Shown: positions 7,760 through 15,371 of the stretch, piece by piece
How the letters are laid out: each line of letters begins with the position of its first letter
Position numbering within the stretch: the stretch's first letter is position 1
NCBI RefSeq assembly: GCF_008271805.1
Contig: NZ_VSRY01000086.1
Span: 1 to 64,000, forward strand
Reading direction: 5' to 3'
Source of the DNA: Streptomyces sp. TRM49041
Lineage (GTDB): Bacteria; Actinomycetota; Actinomycetes; Streptomycetales; Streptomycetaceae
Length of the DNA: 64,000 nucleotides
Position numbers and translations under genes: made by a program
Notes under the pieces: generated by a model
What the model was told of the DNA's origin: nothing
The model's database searches: none
What the model saw: the letters and a program-made list of their open reading frames with translations, nothing else

Positions 7760-8674
7760 GTGGACGCGGCTGTGGAACTGCGTCAACTGGAGTACTTCGT
7801 CGCCGTCGCCGAGGAACTCGGCCTCGGACGCGCAGCCGAGCGGCTGAACGCCGGCCGCGACGCCGTGGGCCGTCAGATCGACGGGCTCGAACGGGAATTG
7901 GGCCTCCGGCTCTTCGACCGGACCGCGCCCCCGCACGTACGGCTCACCGCCGCCGGTGAACGGCTGCTGCCCGAGGCGCGGGCGGCGCTGGCGGCGGCGG
8001 GGCGGGTGCGGGAGACGGCCTCCGGGATCGTCGGCGGGACCGAGGGGCTGGTGCGCCTCGGTACGAGCCGGGCCTTCGCGGACCGCGTGTACCGGGCCCT
8101 CGGGGCCCTGGCCGAACGCCGCCCACGGCTCCGGGTGCGCCTTGAGCGGGCCCCGCAGGACGCGCGGCTCGCGGCGGTGCGCTCCGGGACGTTCGACGCG
8201 GCGCTCGTACGGACCGTGCGGCGGGCCGACGGGATGGTGCTGCACCCGGTGTGGACCGACCCGCTGATCGTCGCCCTGCCGGCGGGGCACCCGCTCGCCG
8301 CGCATCCCGAGCCGCGTGCGGAGCAACTGGCAGGACTGCCGCTGCGGCTCGCCCCGCGCGAGGCCAATCCGGCGTTCCACGACCTGGTCACCGCGGCGGT
8401 GCCCGGCTGGACACCCGGGCCGCCCTTCACCACCCTCCAGGACACCCTGGCCGACCTGGCGGCCGCGCCGGAGCCGTCCTGGACGGTGTTCTACCCGGTG
8501 GGGGCGCTGCCCCAGACACCCCGCATCACCTTCCGCACGCTCCCCGCGCACAGGGTGCCCATCTCGCTGGCAGTCCCCCCAGGCCCGCTCCCGCCCCCGG
8601 TCCAGGCTCTCCTGGAGGCCCTGACCGCCACCCCCCTCCCGTCCCCACGCCAGGCATCGGCACAGTCCCGCTGA
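7760..8674 (+). CDS. LysR-family transcriptional regulator
   Basis: A 304-residue LysR regulator. The N-terminal helix-turn-helix reads ELRQLEYFVAVAEELGLGRA followed by LNAGRDAVGRQIDGLERELG (about residues 5-60), then the periplasmic-binding-like effector domain with FDAALVRTVRR and DPLIVALPAGHPLA. GTG 7760 is preferred because GAGGGG precedes it, and GTG 7772 in the same frame is an alternative. The helix-turn-helix lacks the common SxxAxxLxxSQPAxS serines, an unusual but tolerated variant. It is divergent from ectA, but no known ectoine regulator is of this type, so its target is open. Confidence 0.87.
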   Translation: MDAAVELRQLEYFVAVAEELGLGRAAERLNAGRDAVGRQIDGLERELGLRLFDRTAPPHVRLTAAGERLLPEARAALAAAGRVRETASGIVGGTEGLVRLGTSRAFADRVYRALGALAERRPRLRVRLERAPQDARLAAVRSGTFDAALVRTVRRADGMVLHPVWTDPLIVALPAGHPLAAHPEPRAEQLAGLPLRLAPREANPAFHDLVTAAVPGWTPGPPFTTLQDTLADLAAAPEPSWTVFYPVGALPQTPRITFRTLPAHRVPISLAVPPGPLPPPVQALLEALTATPLPSPRQASAQSR

Positions 8675-8775
8675 CAGCCCCCGGCGGCGCCCTCCTGTGC
8701 CGCCGGAGGTCATCGGGCCAGGGGCGGCCTCGGGCCGCGGGGGCGGGCCCCTGCCTCAAGGGGCGGTCCTCCTCG

Positions 8776-8789
8776 TACAGTGCAGGGCA
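8776..8789 (+). promoter_or_regulatory. Candidate -10 element for a leaderless amidohydrolase mRNA
   Basis: TACAGT (8776-8781) fits the TANNNT -10 form and ends seven bases before ATG 8789. No ribosome binding site is visible, so transcription probably starts at or next to the ATG. Confidence 0.4.
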
Positions 8790-9886
8790 TGAGCGATCGT
8801 GTGGTGCTGCACATCAAGGGGCGGGTGCTCGTCGGGCCGGAGGACGTGCGGGACGAGCTGTGGGTCGTCGACGGCCGGGTCAGCCACACCCGGCCTACCG
8901 GGCCCCTCGCGGGCGACATACGGACGGTCACCGGCTGGGCACTCCCCGGCCTGGTGGACGCGCACTGCCACGTCGGCCTCGACGCGCACGGCGCCGTCGA
9001 CGCGGCGACCAGCGAGAAGCAGGCCCTCACCGACCGCGAGGCGGGCACGCTCCTGATCCGGGACGCAGGTTCCGCCGCCGACACCCGGTGGATCGACGAC
9101 CGCGACGATCTCCCGAAGATCATCCGCGCGGGCCGCCACATCGCCCGCACCCGTCGCTACATCCGGAACTACGCCCACGAGATCGAGCCCGCCGACCTCG
9201 TGGCGTACGTCGGCCACGAGGCCCGCCGCGGCGACGGGTGGGTGAAGCTCGTGGGCGACTGGATCGACCGCGACGCGGGCGACCTCACCGCCTGCTGGCC
9301 CCGCGCCGAGGTCGAGGCGGCCATCGCCGAGGCGCACCGGCTCGGCGCCCGCGTCACCGCCCACTGCTTCGCCGAGGACTCCCTCCGCGACCTGGTCGAG
9401 GCGGGCATCGACTGCGTCGAGCACGCCACGGGCCTCACCGAGGACACCATCCCGCTGTTCGCCGAGCGCGGCGTCGCGATCGTCCCGACGCTGGTCAACA
9501 TCGCCACCTTCCCGCGCCTCGCCGACGGCGGAGAGTCGAAGTTCCCGCGCTGGGCCGACCACATGCGCAGGCTGCACGAGCGCCGCTACGACACGGTCCG
9601 CGCCGCGTACGACGCGGGCATCCCGGTCTTCGTCGGCACCGACGCGGGCGGCTCGCTCGCGCACGGCCTGGTGGCCGCCGAGGTCGCCGAGCTGGTGAAG
9701 GCGGGCATCCCGCCCGTGGCGGCCCTGTCGGCCACCACCTGGGGCGCCCGCACCTGGCTGGGCCGGCCCGCGCTGGAGGAGGGCGCCCCGGCGGACCTGG
9801 TCGTCTACGACGGGGACCCGCGCGCGGACGTCCGCGTCCTGGCGGCGCCCCGCCGGGTGATCCTCAACGGGCAGGTCATCGAGTGA
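8789..9886 (+). CDS. Amidohydrolase family protein (imidazolonepropionase-like)
   Basis: A 365-residue metal-dependent hydrolase with the TIM-barrel amidohydrolase fold. Metal ligands are visible as the HxH pair in LPGLVDAHCHVGLD (about residue 57), a probable bridging lysine in GWVKLVGDW, histidines in VTAHCFAED and CVEHATGL, and the catalytic Asp in PVFVGTDAGGSLAH. The C-terminal small beta-domain LVVYDGDPRADVRVL closes the protein. It resembles prolidase/imidazolonepropionase-type amidohydrolases, but the histidine-utilisation genes are absent here, so the substrate is unknown. ATG 8789 gives the family N-terminus. Confidence 0.88.
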   Translation: MSDRVVLHIKGRVLVGPEDVRDELWVVDGRVSHTRPTGPLAGDIRTVTGWALPGLVDAHCHVGLDAHGAVDAATSEKQALTDREAGTLLIRDAGSAADTRWIDDRDDLPKIIRAGRHIARTRRYIRNYAHEIEPADLVAYVGHEARRGDGWVKLVGDWIDRDAGDLTACWPRAEVEAAIAEAHRLGARVTAHCFAEDSLRDLVEAGIDCVEHATGLTEDTIPLFAERGVAIVPTLVNIATFPRLADGGESKFPRWADHMRRLHERRYDTVRAAYDAGIPVFVGTDAGGSLAHGLVAAEVAELVKAGIPPVAALSATTWGARTWLGRPALEEGAPADLVVYDGDPRADVRVLAAPRRVILNGQVIE

Positions 9887-10100
9887 CCGGCGTCGTCCTC
9901 GCCCGGAAGCGCATTCCACGGAGCCGTCCATGAAATTCGAATGGAGGACCGGAAACCCCCCTTTGGGGTGAACTCGCCTCAGGAGCCCGCCGGTTCAGTC
10001 TTCCTGCGACCAGGATTCCGGTGTCCCGAGTCGCCGCCGCACACATGTCCCTGTGGGCGGATGTCCGGCGACTCATGCCTTCTGTGGGGGTTCCACCACC
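9887..10100 (+). promoter_or_regulatory. Structured leader upstream of the LAETG surface protein
   Basis: This 214-base gap has several inverted repeats: CCCC/GGGG near 9958-9968 directly followed by TGAA, and a long imperfect stem GTCGCCG...CGGCGAC spanning about 10031-10073 with nested CCGCC/GGCGG. The arrangement resembles a structured RNA leader. I cannot match it to a known riboswitch with confidence. Confidence 0.3.
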
Positions 10101-10979
10101 TTGAACAGCAACACCTTCCGGTTCCGCCTGTCCGCCGTCTCCGCGGCCGTCGCCGCGCTCGCCGCCGGGGCACCGGCCGCCCACGCCACGACCGGTGACG
10201 AGGGGCGTGCGAGCGCCGCGGTGCTGAGAACCGGGCTCGACGTCTCGCTTCTCGACGGCGGCGTACGGGTACCGCTGAAAGCCGTACTCAACGAGGTCCA
10301 CGCCCCGGCGGCGGCCGAGAAGACCGCGCTCACCGTCGAATTGGACGGCGTCGACCAGGGCAGGCCGGTGACCGTGCTGCGCGCCGATGCGGCCACGGCC
10401 GAGGCCACGGCGGACGCCCGGCGCGCCGAGGCGCGGGTGAAGCTCGCCCGGGCGAAGGTCCATGTGCCCGGCCTGCCCCTGCTGTCGCTGATCCAGGTCG
10501 AGCAGGTCACCGCGGAGGCGGTATGCGAGGCAGGCGGGGCGCGGCCGGTCGCCGAATCGAATCTGCTGGGGCCGGTCACGGTGCTCGGCAAGCGAGTCAC
10601 GGTGAAACCCGGTGGCCGGAGCGGCGTACGGGTGCCGGGCGTCGGCGAGGTCACGCTGGACCTGTCCAGGCGGACCACCACGACGACGACGGCCGCCGCC
10701 ACGGCCCTGGAGCTGAAGGTCGCCGTCAACCCGCTCGCCCTGAACGTCGCGGACGTCCAGGGCACCGTCACCCTGGCCGAGGCGAACTGCACGGCGCCCA
10801 AGTCCGAACAGCCCGCCGCGACGGGCCTGAAGGCCCAGTCGGGCGGCGCTACCCCGCCGAAGGAGGCCCTCGCCGAAACCGGCACCGACTCACGCACCCC
10901 GTACGTCGCGGCCGGCGCCACAGCACTCCTCGCGGCGGGCGCCGCGTCCTTGCTGCTCGCCCGCCGCAAGCGCACCTGA
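10101..10979 (+). CDS. LAETG-anchored cell-surface protein (SCO1860-like)
   Basis: A 292-residue secreted protein. A TTG start at 10101 with GGGGG 11 bases upstream gives MNSNTFRFRLSAVSAAVAAL, a clean signal peptide with cleavage after APAAHA. The body is Ala/Thr-rich, with two cysteines (about residues 145 and 225) that could form a disulfide. The C-terminus has LAETG (a class E sortase motif), a hydrophobic segment and RRKRT, the full sorting signal. It should be attached to peptidoglycan by a sortase encoded elsewhere. The in-frame GTG at 10053 lacks a ribosome site and would spoil the signal peptide. Confidence 0.87.
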   Translation: MNSNTFRFRLSAVSAAVAALAAGAPAAHATTGDEGRASAAVLRTGLDVSLLDGGVRVPLKAVLNEVHAPAAAEKTALTVELDGVDQGRPVTVLRADAATAEATADARRAEARVKLARAKVHVPGLPLLSLIQVEQVTAEAVCEAGGARPVAESNLLGPVTVLGKRVTVKPGGRSGVRVPGVGEVTLDLSRRTTTTTTAAATALELKVAVNPLALNVADVQGTVTLAEANCTAPKSEQPAATGLKAQSGGATPPKEALAETGTDSRTPYVAAGATALLAAGAASLLLARRKRT

Positions 10980-11276
10980 CGAGCCCCACGGACCGGGCCG
11001 CCCCGGCCGGTGCCCGGGGGCAGGCTGCTCCCCGCCCGGGTGCGCGACGCTCCGGCCGAGCCGCCGGTCACCGCGGGGCGCTGCATCCCGGTCCGTTCGT
11101 GCCCGCCCTTCCCCCACCGCCGTGCGGAACGGCTGCCCGCAGACGGACCGGTGCGGCGCGCCGCCCTCGCGCCGGCCGGGCCTGCCGCGCCGGCCGGGGT
11201 CGGCCGGCGCGGCGCCGCCGGCCCTGCGGGCCTTCCCGGCCGTGGGCGGCCGCCGCACCGGTGGGTGGGGCGTGGG

Positions 11277-11321
11277 GCGGCTCCGCGCGCCGCACAGGAT
11301 CAGCGCGGCGCGCGGAGCCGC
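11277..11321. terminator. Bidirectional terminator hairpin
   Basis: A perfect 17-base stem (11277-11293 with 11305-11321, arm GCGGCTCCGCGCGCCGC) with an 11-base loop sits between the convergent LAETG gene and cobC, ending six bases from the cobC stop. The rest of 10980-11276 is very GC-rich, with no gene I can support. Confidence 0.8.
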
Positions 11322-11326
11322 AGCGC

Positions 11327-12439
11327 TCAGTCCTCGCACCCCTCACTCGCGCACCCCGCCATGACCAGCGCCTGGTCCAGAGCCTGGAGGAAGCGGTTCG
11401 TCGTGGCCCGGTCGCGGACCGCGAGCCGCAGCCACTGCGGCCCGAGCCCGGGGAACGTGTCGCCGCGCCGCGCCGCGAAGCCCAGGTCACGGAGCCGTTC
11501 CCGTACGACGTCCGCGCCTTCGACACGGAGCAGGACGAACGGCCCTTCCGCCGCCTCCACCGCCCGCACCTCGTCGAACTCCGCGAGGCCCGCCAGCAGA
11601 TGGGCCCGCTCCACCGCCACCCGCCGCGCCGCGTCCTCCGCCTCGGCCAGCGCCTCCCGGGACATGCACGCCTCGGCCGCCACCAGCGCCGGGGTCGACA
11701 CGGGCCACAGCGGCTGGACCCGCTCGAGCGCTGCCACCGTGTCCGGCGCGGCCAGCACATAGCCGATCCGCAGCCCCGCGAGCCCCCACGTCTTCGTGAG
11801 GCTCCGCAGCACCACCAGACCCGGCACGTCCGTCCGCCCGGCCAACGCCTCCCGCTCACCCGGCACGGCGTCCATGAACGCCTCGTCGACCACCAGGGTC
11901 CGCCCCGGCCGGGCCAGCGCCGCGATCGTCCCCGCCGGGTGCAGCACCGATGTCGGGTTCGTCGGGTTGCCGATCACCACCAGGTCCGCGTCCTCCGGGA
12001 CCAGCGCCGGGTCCAGCCGGAAGCCGTCCGCCTCGCGCAGCACGACCCGCCGCACCCGGTGCCCCGCGTCCCGCAGGGCCGCCTCCGGCTCGGTGAACTG
12101 CGGGTGCACGACGACCGGCCGCCGTACCGGCAGAGCCCGCGCCAGCAGTACGAACGCCTCGGCCGCGCCCGCCGTCAGCAGCACCCGGCGGGCGGGCAGC
12201 CCGTGCCGCTCGGCGACCGCCGCCCGCGCCGCCCGCCCGTCGGGGTAGGCGGCCAGCCCGGACAGTGAGTCCATGAGGCGCTCACGCAGCCACCGGGGTG
12301 GGGTGTTCGTACGGACGTTGACCGCGAGATCGGTCAGTTTCTCGTCCCGGACCTCGGCGTCACCGTGGTGCCGCAGGTCGTACGCGTCCGCGTCGCGCGG
12401 GCCGGGGAAATGTCTGTCGCTGTCTGTGTGGGTATACAT
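11327..12439 (-). CDS. cobC: CobC/CobD-type L-threonine-phosphate decarboxylase-like aminotransferase
   Basis: A 370-residue class I/II PLP enzyme of the Rv2231c/CobC type, associated with making the (R)-1-amino-2-propanol phosphate arm of cobalamin. LTDLAVNVRTNTPPRWLRER is the family opening, VIGNPTNPTSVLHP and LVVDEAFMDAVPGE bind PLP, and VLRSLTKTWGLAGLRIGY carries the Schiff-base lysine (about residue 223). It is the last minus-strand gene of the cobalamin cluster but is separated from cobE by a 225-base GATC-rich gap, so it may have its own promoter. The exact reaction (decarboxylase or transaminase) is inferred from context. Confidence 0.9.
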   Translation of the reverse strand: MYTHTDSDRHFPGPRDADAYDLRHHGDAEVRDEKLTDLAVNVRTNTPPRWLRERLMDSLSGLAAYPDGRAARAAVAERHGLPARRVLLTAGAAEAFVLLARALPVRRPVVVHPQFTEPEAALRDAGHRVRRVVLREADGFRLDPALVPEDADLVVIGNPTNPTSVLHPAGTIAALARPGRTLVVDEAFMDAVPGEREALAGRTDVPGLVVLRSLTKTWGLAGLRIGYVLAAPDTVAALERVQPLWPVSTPALVAAEACMSREALAEAEDAARRVAVERAHLLAGLAEFDEVRAVEAAEGPFVLLRVEGADVVRERLRDLGFAARRGDTFPGLGPQWLRLAVRDRATTNRFLQALDQALVMAGCASEGCED

Positions 12440-12542
12440 GGCCGCCAGCTGGGGTGGGAGACAGTGGGGGGTGTTGACGGCGGGCCGACAGCGTCGGCGG
12501 CCCGCCGTGAGCGTTCCATGTCCGGACGGGGAATCCGGCTTC

Positions 12543-12666
12543 GATCCGGCGATCCGGCGATCCGGCGATCCGGGATCCTCCGATCCGGGGACCCTGGACC
12601 CTGGACCTCGGATCTGTCGATCGGGGTCCGGGGTTGGGGGATCTGAGATCAGGACATCTGGGGATC
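12543..12666. repeat. GATC-rich tandem repeat cluster
   Basis: GATC occurs at 12543, 12551, 12559, 12567, 12574, 12582, 12611, 12619, 12640, 12647 and 12663: eleven copies in 124 bases. The first four are exact tandem copies of an 8-base unit GATCCGGC (the last ends in G). The gap lies between cobE and cobC. No gene is supported in 12440-12664. Confidence 0.85.
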
Positions 12667-13327
12667 AGCGGTGCGGACGCCGCGCCCGTAACTCGAACGC
12701 CGCGTCCCCACGGGTGTACCCCGGCCCCCCGGCGGGCAACCGCCGGGGCCCGTGCGCCACGGCCACCGCGCACGTCACGCGCGCGGCCGCCCCGGCCCCC
12801 GACTTCCGCTTCGGCACGAGCAGTCGGACCTTGCCCGCGACCCCGGCACCGCCCTCGACGAGCCGGACGGCCTCCGCGTGCCCGTCCAGGTCCGCGGGCT
12901 CGGAATCCTCCGCGAGCGCGTCGCCCTCCGCCCGCGCGGCGGCCCCCGCGAGCCCGGTCCCGACCGCCGGCTCAGCCCGTTCCGCGAGCCCGGCGCGTTC
13001 CTCCGGCCCCGCCGCCTCCAGCAGTGCCGCCTCCAGCAGTGCCGCCGCCTCGGCCACCGACGGCGTCCCGGTGGCCCTCAGGGCCGCGTCCGACGGGTGC
13101 GGTACGGCGACCCGGGCCAAGTCCCGTGCCGGGTGCGCCCGCAGCGGTACGCCGAGCCGGGCCGCGGCTGCGAGGAGGCCCGGCTCTGCTGCCTTGGTGT
13201 CGACGGTCGCCAGCGCCGCGACCTCGTCGAGGCGCAGCCCGGCCGCCGCCAGTACGGCCTCCACCAGTCCGCACACCTCGTCGGCGGTCACCCCGCGCCG
13301 GGCGCCGACGCCCACCACCAGGGTCAT
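12665..13327 (-). CDS. cobE: Cobalamin biosynthesis protein CobE/CbiG C-terminal type
   Basis: A 220-residue protein with the CobE/CbiG C-terminal domain: MTLVVGVGARRGVTADEVCG at the start and AALATVDTKAAEPGLLAAAA at about residue 45, the conserved substrate-binding core in early corrin-ring processing. ATG 13327 overlaps the cobB stop by four bases (ATGA), so the two are translationally coupled. The region after residue 120 is Ala/Glu-rich and then basic (VRLLVPKRKSGAG), as in actinobacterial homologs. A longer reading of this frame would run antisense-like through cobB and is rejected. Confidence 0.85.
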   Translation of the reverse strand: MTLVVGVGARRGVTADEVCGLVEAVLAAAGLRLDEVAALATVDTKAAEPGLLAAAARLGVPLRAHPARDLARVAVPHPSDAALRATGTPSVAEAAALLEAALLEAAGPEERAGLAERAEPAVGTGLAGAAARAEGDALAEDSEPADLDGHAEAVRLVEGGAGVAGKVRLLVPKRKSGAGAAARVTCAVAVAHGPRRLPAGGPGYTRGDAAFELRARRPHR

Positions 13328-14769
13328 GGCCGGCAGTGCTGTACGAACCGCCGCGCCGTCTCCGGCACCGCGGCCCAGTGAGTGTGTACGTAACTGGCGT
13401 GCACGCCGCCCTGGACGAAGCCCTCCACGCGCCGGTCCGGCTGCCGCAGCCCCCACGCGGGCGTGGCGCCCGCGCCGGGCTCCAGGACCGTGCGGTGGAA
13501 CTCGTGGCCCCGCAGCCGCGTCCCGGCCGCCGCCACCGGGCTGTCGCTCACCGCGACCGCGTCCCGGTACCCGAGCGTCAGCCGCTCCGACATACGCGCG
13601 TCGGCGTCCAGCACGCCGCACATCGGCTTCCCGTCCAGCGACCGCGCCAGGTACAGCAGGCCGGCGCACTCCGCCGCCACCGGCGCCCCCGACCGCGCCA
13701 GCTCCGCCACCGCGTCCCGCAGTGCCTCGTTCGCGGACAACTCGGGCGCGTACACCTCGGGGAACCCGCCCCCGATCACCAGCCCTCGCGTCCCGTCCGG
13801 CAGCTTCTCGTCCCGCAACGGGTCGAACGCCACCACCTCGGCCCCCGCCGCCGTCAGCAACTCCGCGTGCTCGGCGTACGAGAACGTGAACGCGGCCCCG
13901 CCGGCGACGGCGACCACGGGCCGCTCGCCGCCGGCCGTCCGGGCGAGGGCGTCCCCGGCGGTGACGGTGGGCCCGGGACGAGCCGGGTCGAGGCCCTCGG
14001 GCAGCGCGGGGACGACCGGCCCGGCCCCGGCGGACAGCCGCAACGCGGCCTCCGCGTCCCACGCCTCCACGTCCAGCCCCGGCGCCGACCGCGCCAGCGC
14101 CAGCAGCTCCTCCAGGTCACACCCCGCCCGTACCTGCTCCGCCTGCGCCCGCACCGCGTCCACCGCCTGCGCCTGCCGCTCGGCCACCGGCACGAGCCCC
14201 AGGTGCCGCGACGGAGTCGCCACGGCCGGCGCGCGGCGCAGGACGCCCAGCACCGGCACACCGGACTCGCCGAGCGCCTCCCGCAACAGGTGCTCGTGGC
14301 GGTCGGTGGCGACCTTGTTGAGGATCACCCCGCCGATCCGCACCTCCGGGTCCCACGACGCGAACCCGTGCACCAGCGCCGCGACCGACCGCGACTGCGA
14401 CGAGGCGTCCACGACCAGCACCACCGGCGCCTTCAGCAACTTCGCCACCTGCGCCGTCGACGCCAGCTCGCCCTGGTCGGCGGCGCCGTCGTACAGACCC
14501 ATCACGCCCTCGACGACGGCCAGGTCGCAGCCGCGTGCCCCGTGCGCGAAGAGCGGCGCGACCAGCCCCGTACCGCACATGAAGGCATCGAGGTTCCGGC
14601 CCGGGCGGCCGGTCGCCAGGGCGTGGTAGCCCGGGTCGATGTAGTCCGGGCCGACCTTGTGCGGCGACACCGCGAGACCCCGGTCGGCGAACGCGGCCAT
14701 CAGCCCTGTCGCGACCGTGGTCTTGCCCGCGCCCGACGACGGCGCGGCGATGACGAGACGTGCTACCAC
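13324..14769 (-). CDS. cobB: Cobyrinate a,c-diamide synthase CobB/CbiA
   Basis: A 481-residue ATP-dependent amidase that amidates the a and c side chains of (hydrogeno)byrinate or cobyrinate. The N-terminal synthetase domain begins LVIAAPSSGAGKTTVATGL (P-loop) followed by KVGPDYIDPGYH. A glutamine amidotransferase domain occupies the last roughly 200 residues, with the Cys nucleophile in APVAAECAGLLYLA and the block LRGHEFHRT. GTG 14769 overlaps the cobO stop by seven bases, and the ATGA junction joins it to cobE. An upstream in-frame start would overlap cobO extensively and is not supported. Confidence 0.94.
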   Translation of the reverse strand: MVARLVIAAPSSGAGKTTVATGLMAAFADRGLAVSPHKVGPDYIDPGYHALATGRPGRNLDAFMCGTGLVAPLFAHGARGCDLAVVEGVMGLYDGAADQGELASTAQVAKLLKAPVVLVVDASSQSRSVAALVHGFASWDPEVRIGGVILNKVATDRHEHLLREALGESGVPVLGVLRRAPAVATPSRHLGLVPVAERQAQAVDAVRAQAEQVRAGCDLEELLALARSAPGLDVEAWDAEAALRLSAGAGPVVPALPEGLDPARPGPTVTAGDALARTAGGERPVVAVAGGAAFTFSYAEHAELLTAAGAEVVAFDPLRDEKLPDGTRGLVIGGGFPEVYAPELSANEALRDAVAELARSGAPVAAECAGLLYLARSLDGKPMCGVLDADARMSERLTLGYRDAVAVSDSPVAAAGTRLRGHEFHRTVLEPGAGATPAWGLRQPDRRVEGFVQGGVHASYVHTHWAAVPETARRFVQHCRP

Positions 14770-15371
14770 TCGATACCCCGCTGGCCCTTCTGACCGGCGT
14801 CCATCGGGTGCTTGACCTTGGACATGTCGGTGACGAGGTCGGCGAAGTCCAGCAGCTCCCGCGGAGCGTTGCGGCCGGTGATGACGACGTGCTGCTGCCC
14901 CGGGCGGTCGCGCAGCACCTCGATCACCTCGGCAGTGTCCACCCACCCCCAGTGCAGCGGGTACGCGAACTCGTCGAGGACGTAGAACCGGTACTTCTCC
15001 TCGGCCAGGTCGCGCTTGACCTGCTCCCAGCCCTCGCGGGCCTTCTCCTCGTTGGACTGTTCGCCGTCCTTGGGGTCACGCTGGATCCACGACCAGCCCT
15101 CGCCCATCTTGTGCCAGTCGACGGTACCGCCCTTGCCGGTCTCGCCGAGGGCCTTCAGCGCGTTCTCCTCGCCGACCTTCCACTTCGCGGACTTGACGAA
15201 CTGGAACACTCCGACGGGCCACCCCTGGTTCCAGGCGCGCAGCGCCATCCCGAACGCGGCCGTCGACTTGCCCTTGCCGATGCCCGTGTGGACCATCACC
15301 AGCGGGCGGTTGCGGCGCTGGCGCGTGGTGAGCCCGTCCTGCGGTACGACGGTCGGCTGTCCCTGCGGCAC
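14763..15371 (-). CDS. cobO: Cob(I)yrinic acid a,c-diamide adenosyltransferase CobO
   Basis: A 202-residue CobA/CobO-type corrinoid adenosyltransferase that transfers 5'-deoxyadenosine from ATP to Co(I). VMVHTGIGKGKSTAAFGMAL is the modified P-loop, VGVFQFVKSAKWKVGEE and WHKMGEGWSWIQRD follow, and FYVLDEFAYPLHWGWVD is the Walker B block. It starts with GTG at 15371, sharing one base with the TAG stop of the upstream chelatase gene, so translation is coupled. Length and motifs are complete. Confidence 0.96.
   Translation of the reverse strand: MPQGQPTVVPQDGLTTRQRRNRPLVMVHTGIGKGKSTAAFGMALRAWNQGWPVGVFQFVKSAKWKVGEENALKALGETGKGGTVDWHKMGEGWSWIQRDPKDGEQSNEEKAREGWEQVKRDLAEEKYRFYVLDEFAYPLHWGWVDTAEVIEVLRDRPGQQHVVITGRNAPRELLDFADLVTDMSKVKHPMDAGQKGQRGIEW

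Noticed and set aside
12634..14793. A 719-codon open frame antisense to cobE and cobB
   Set aside because: Pro/Arg/Ala-rich with no family motif, while the minus strand encodes complete cobalamin enzymes.
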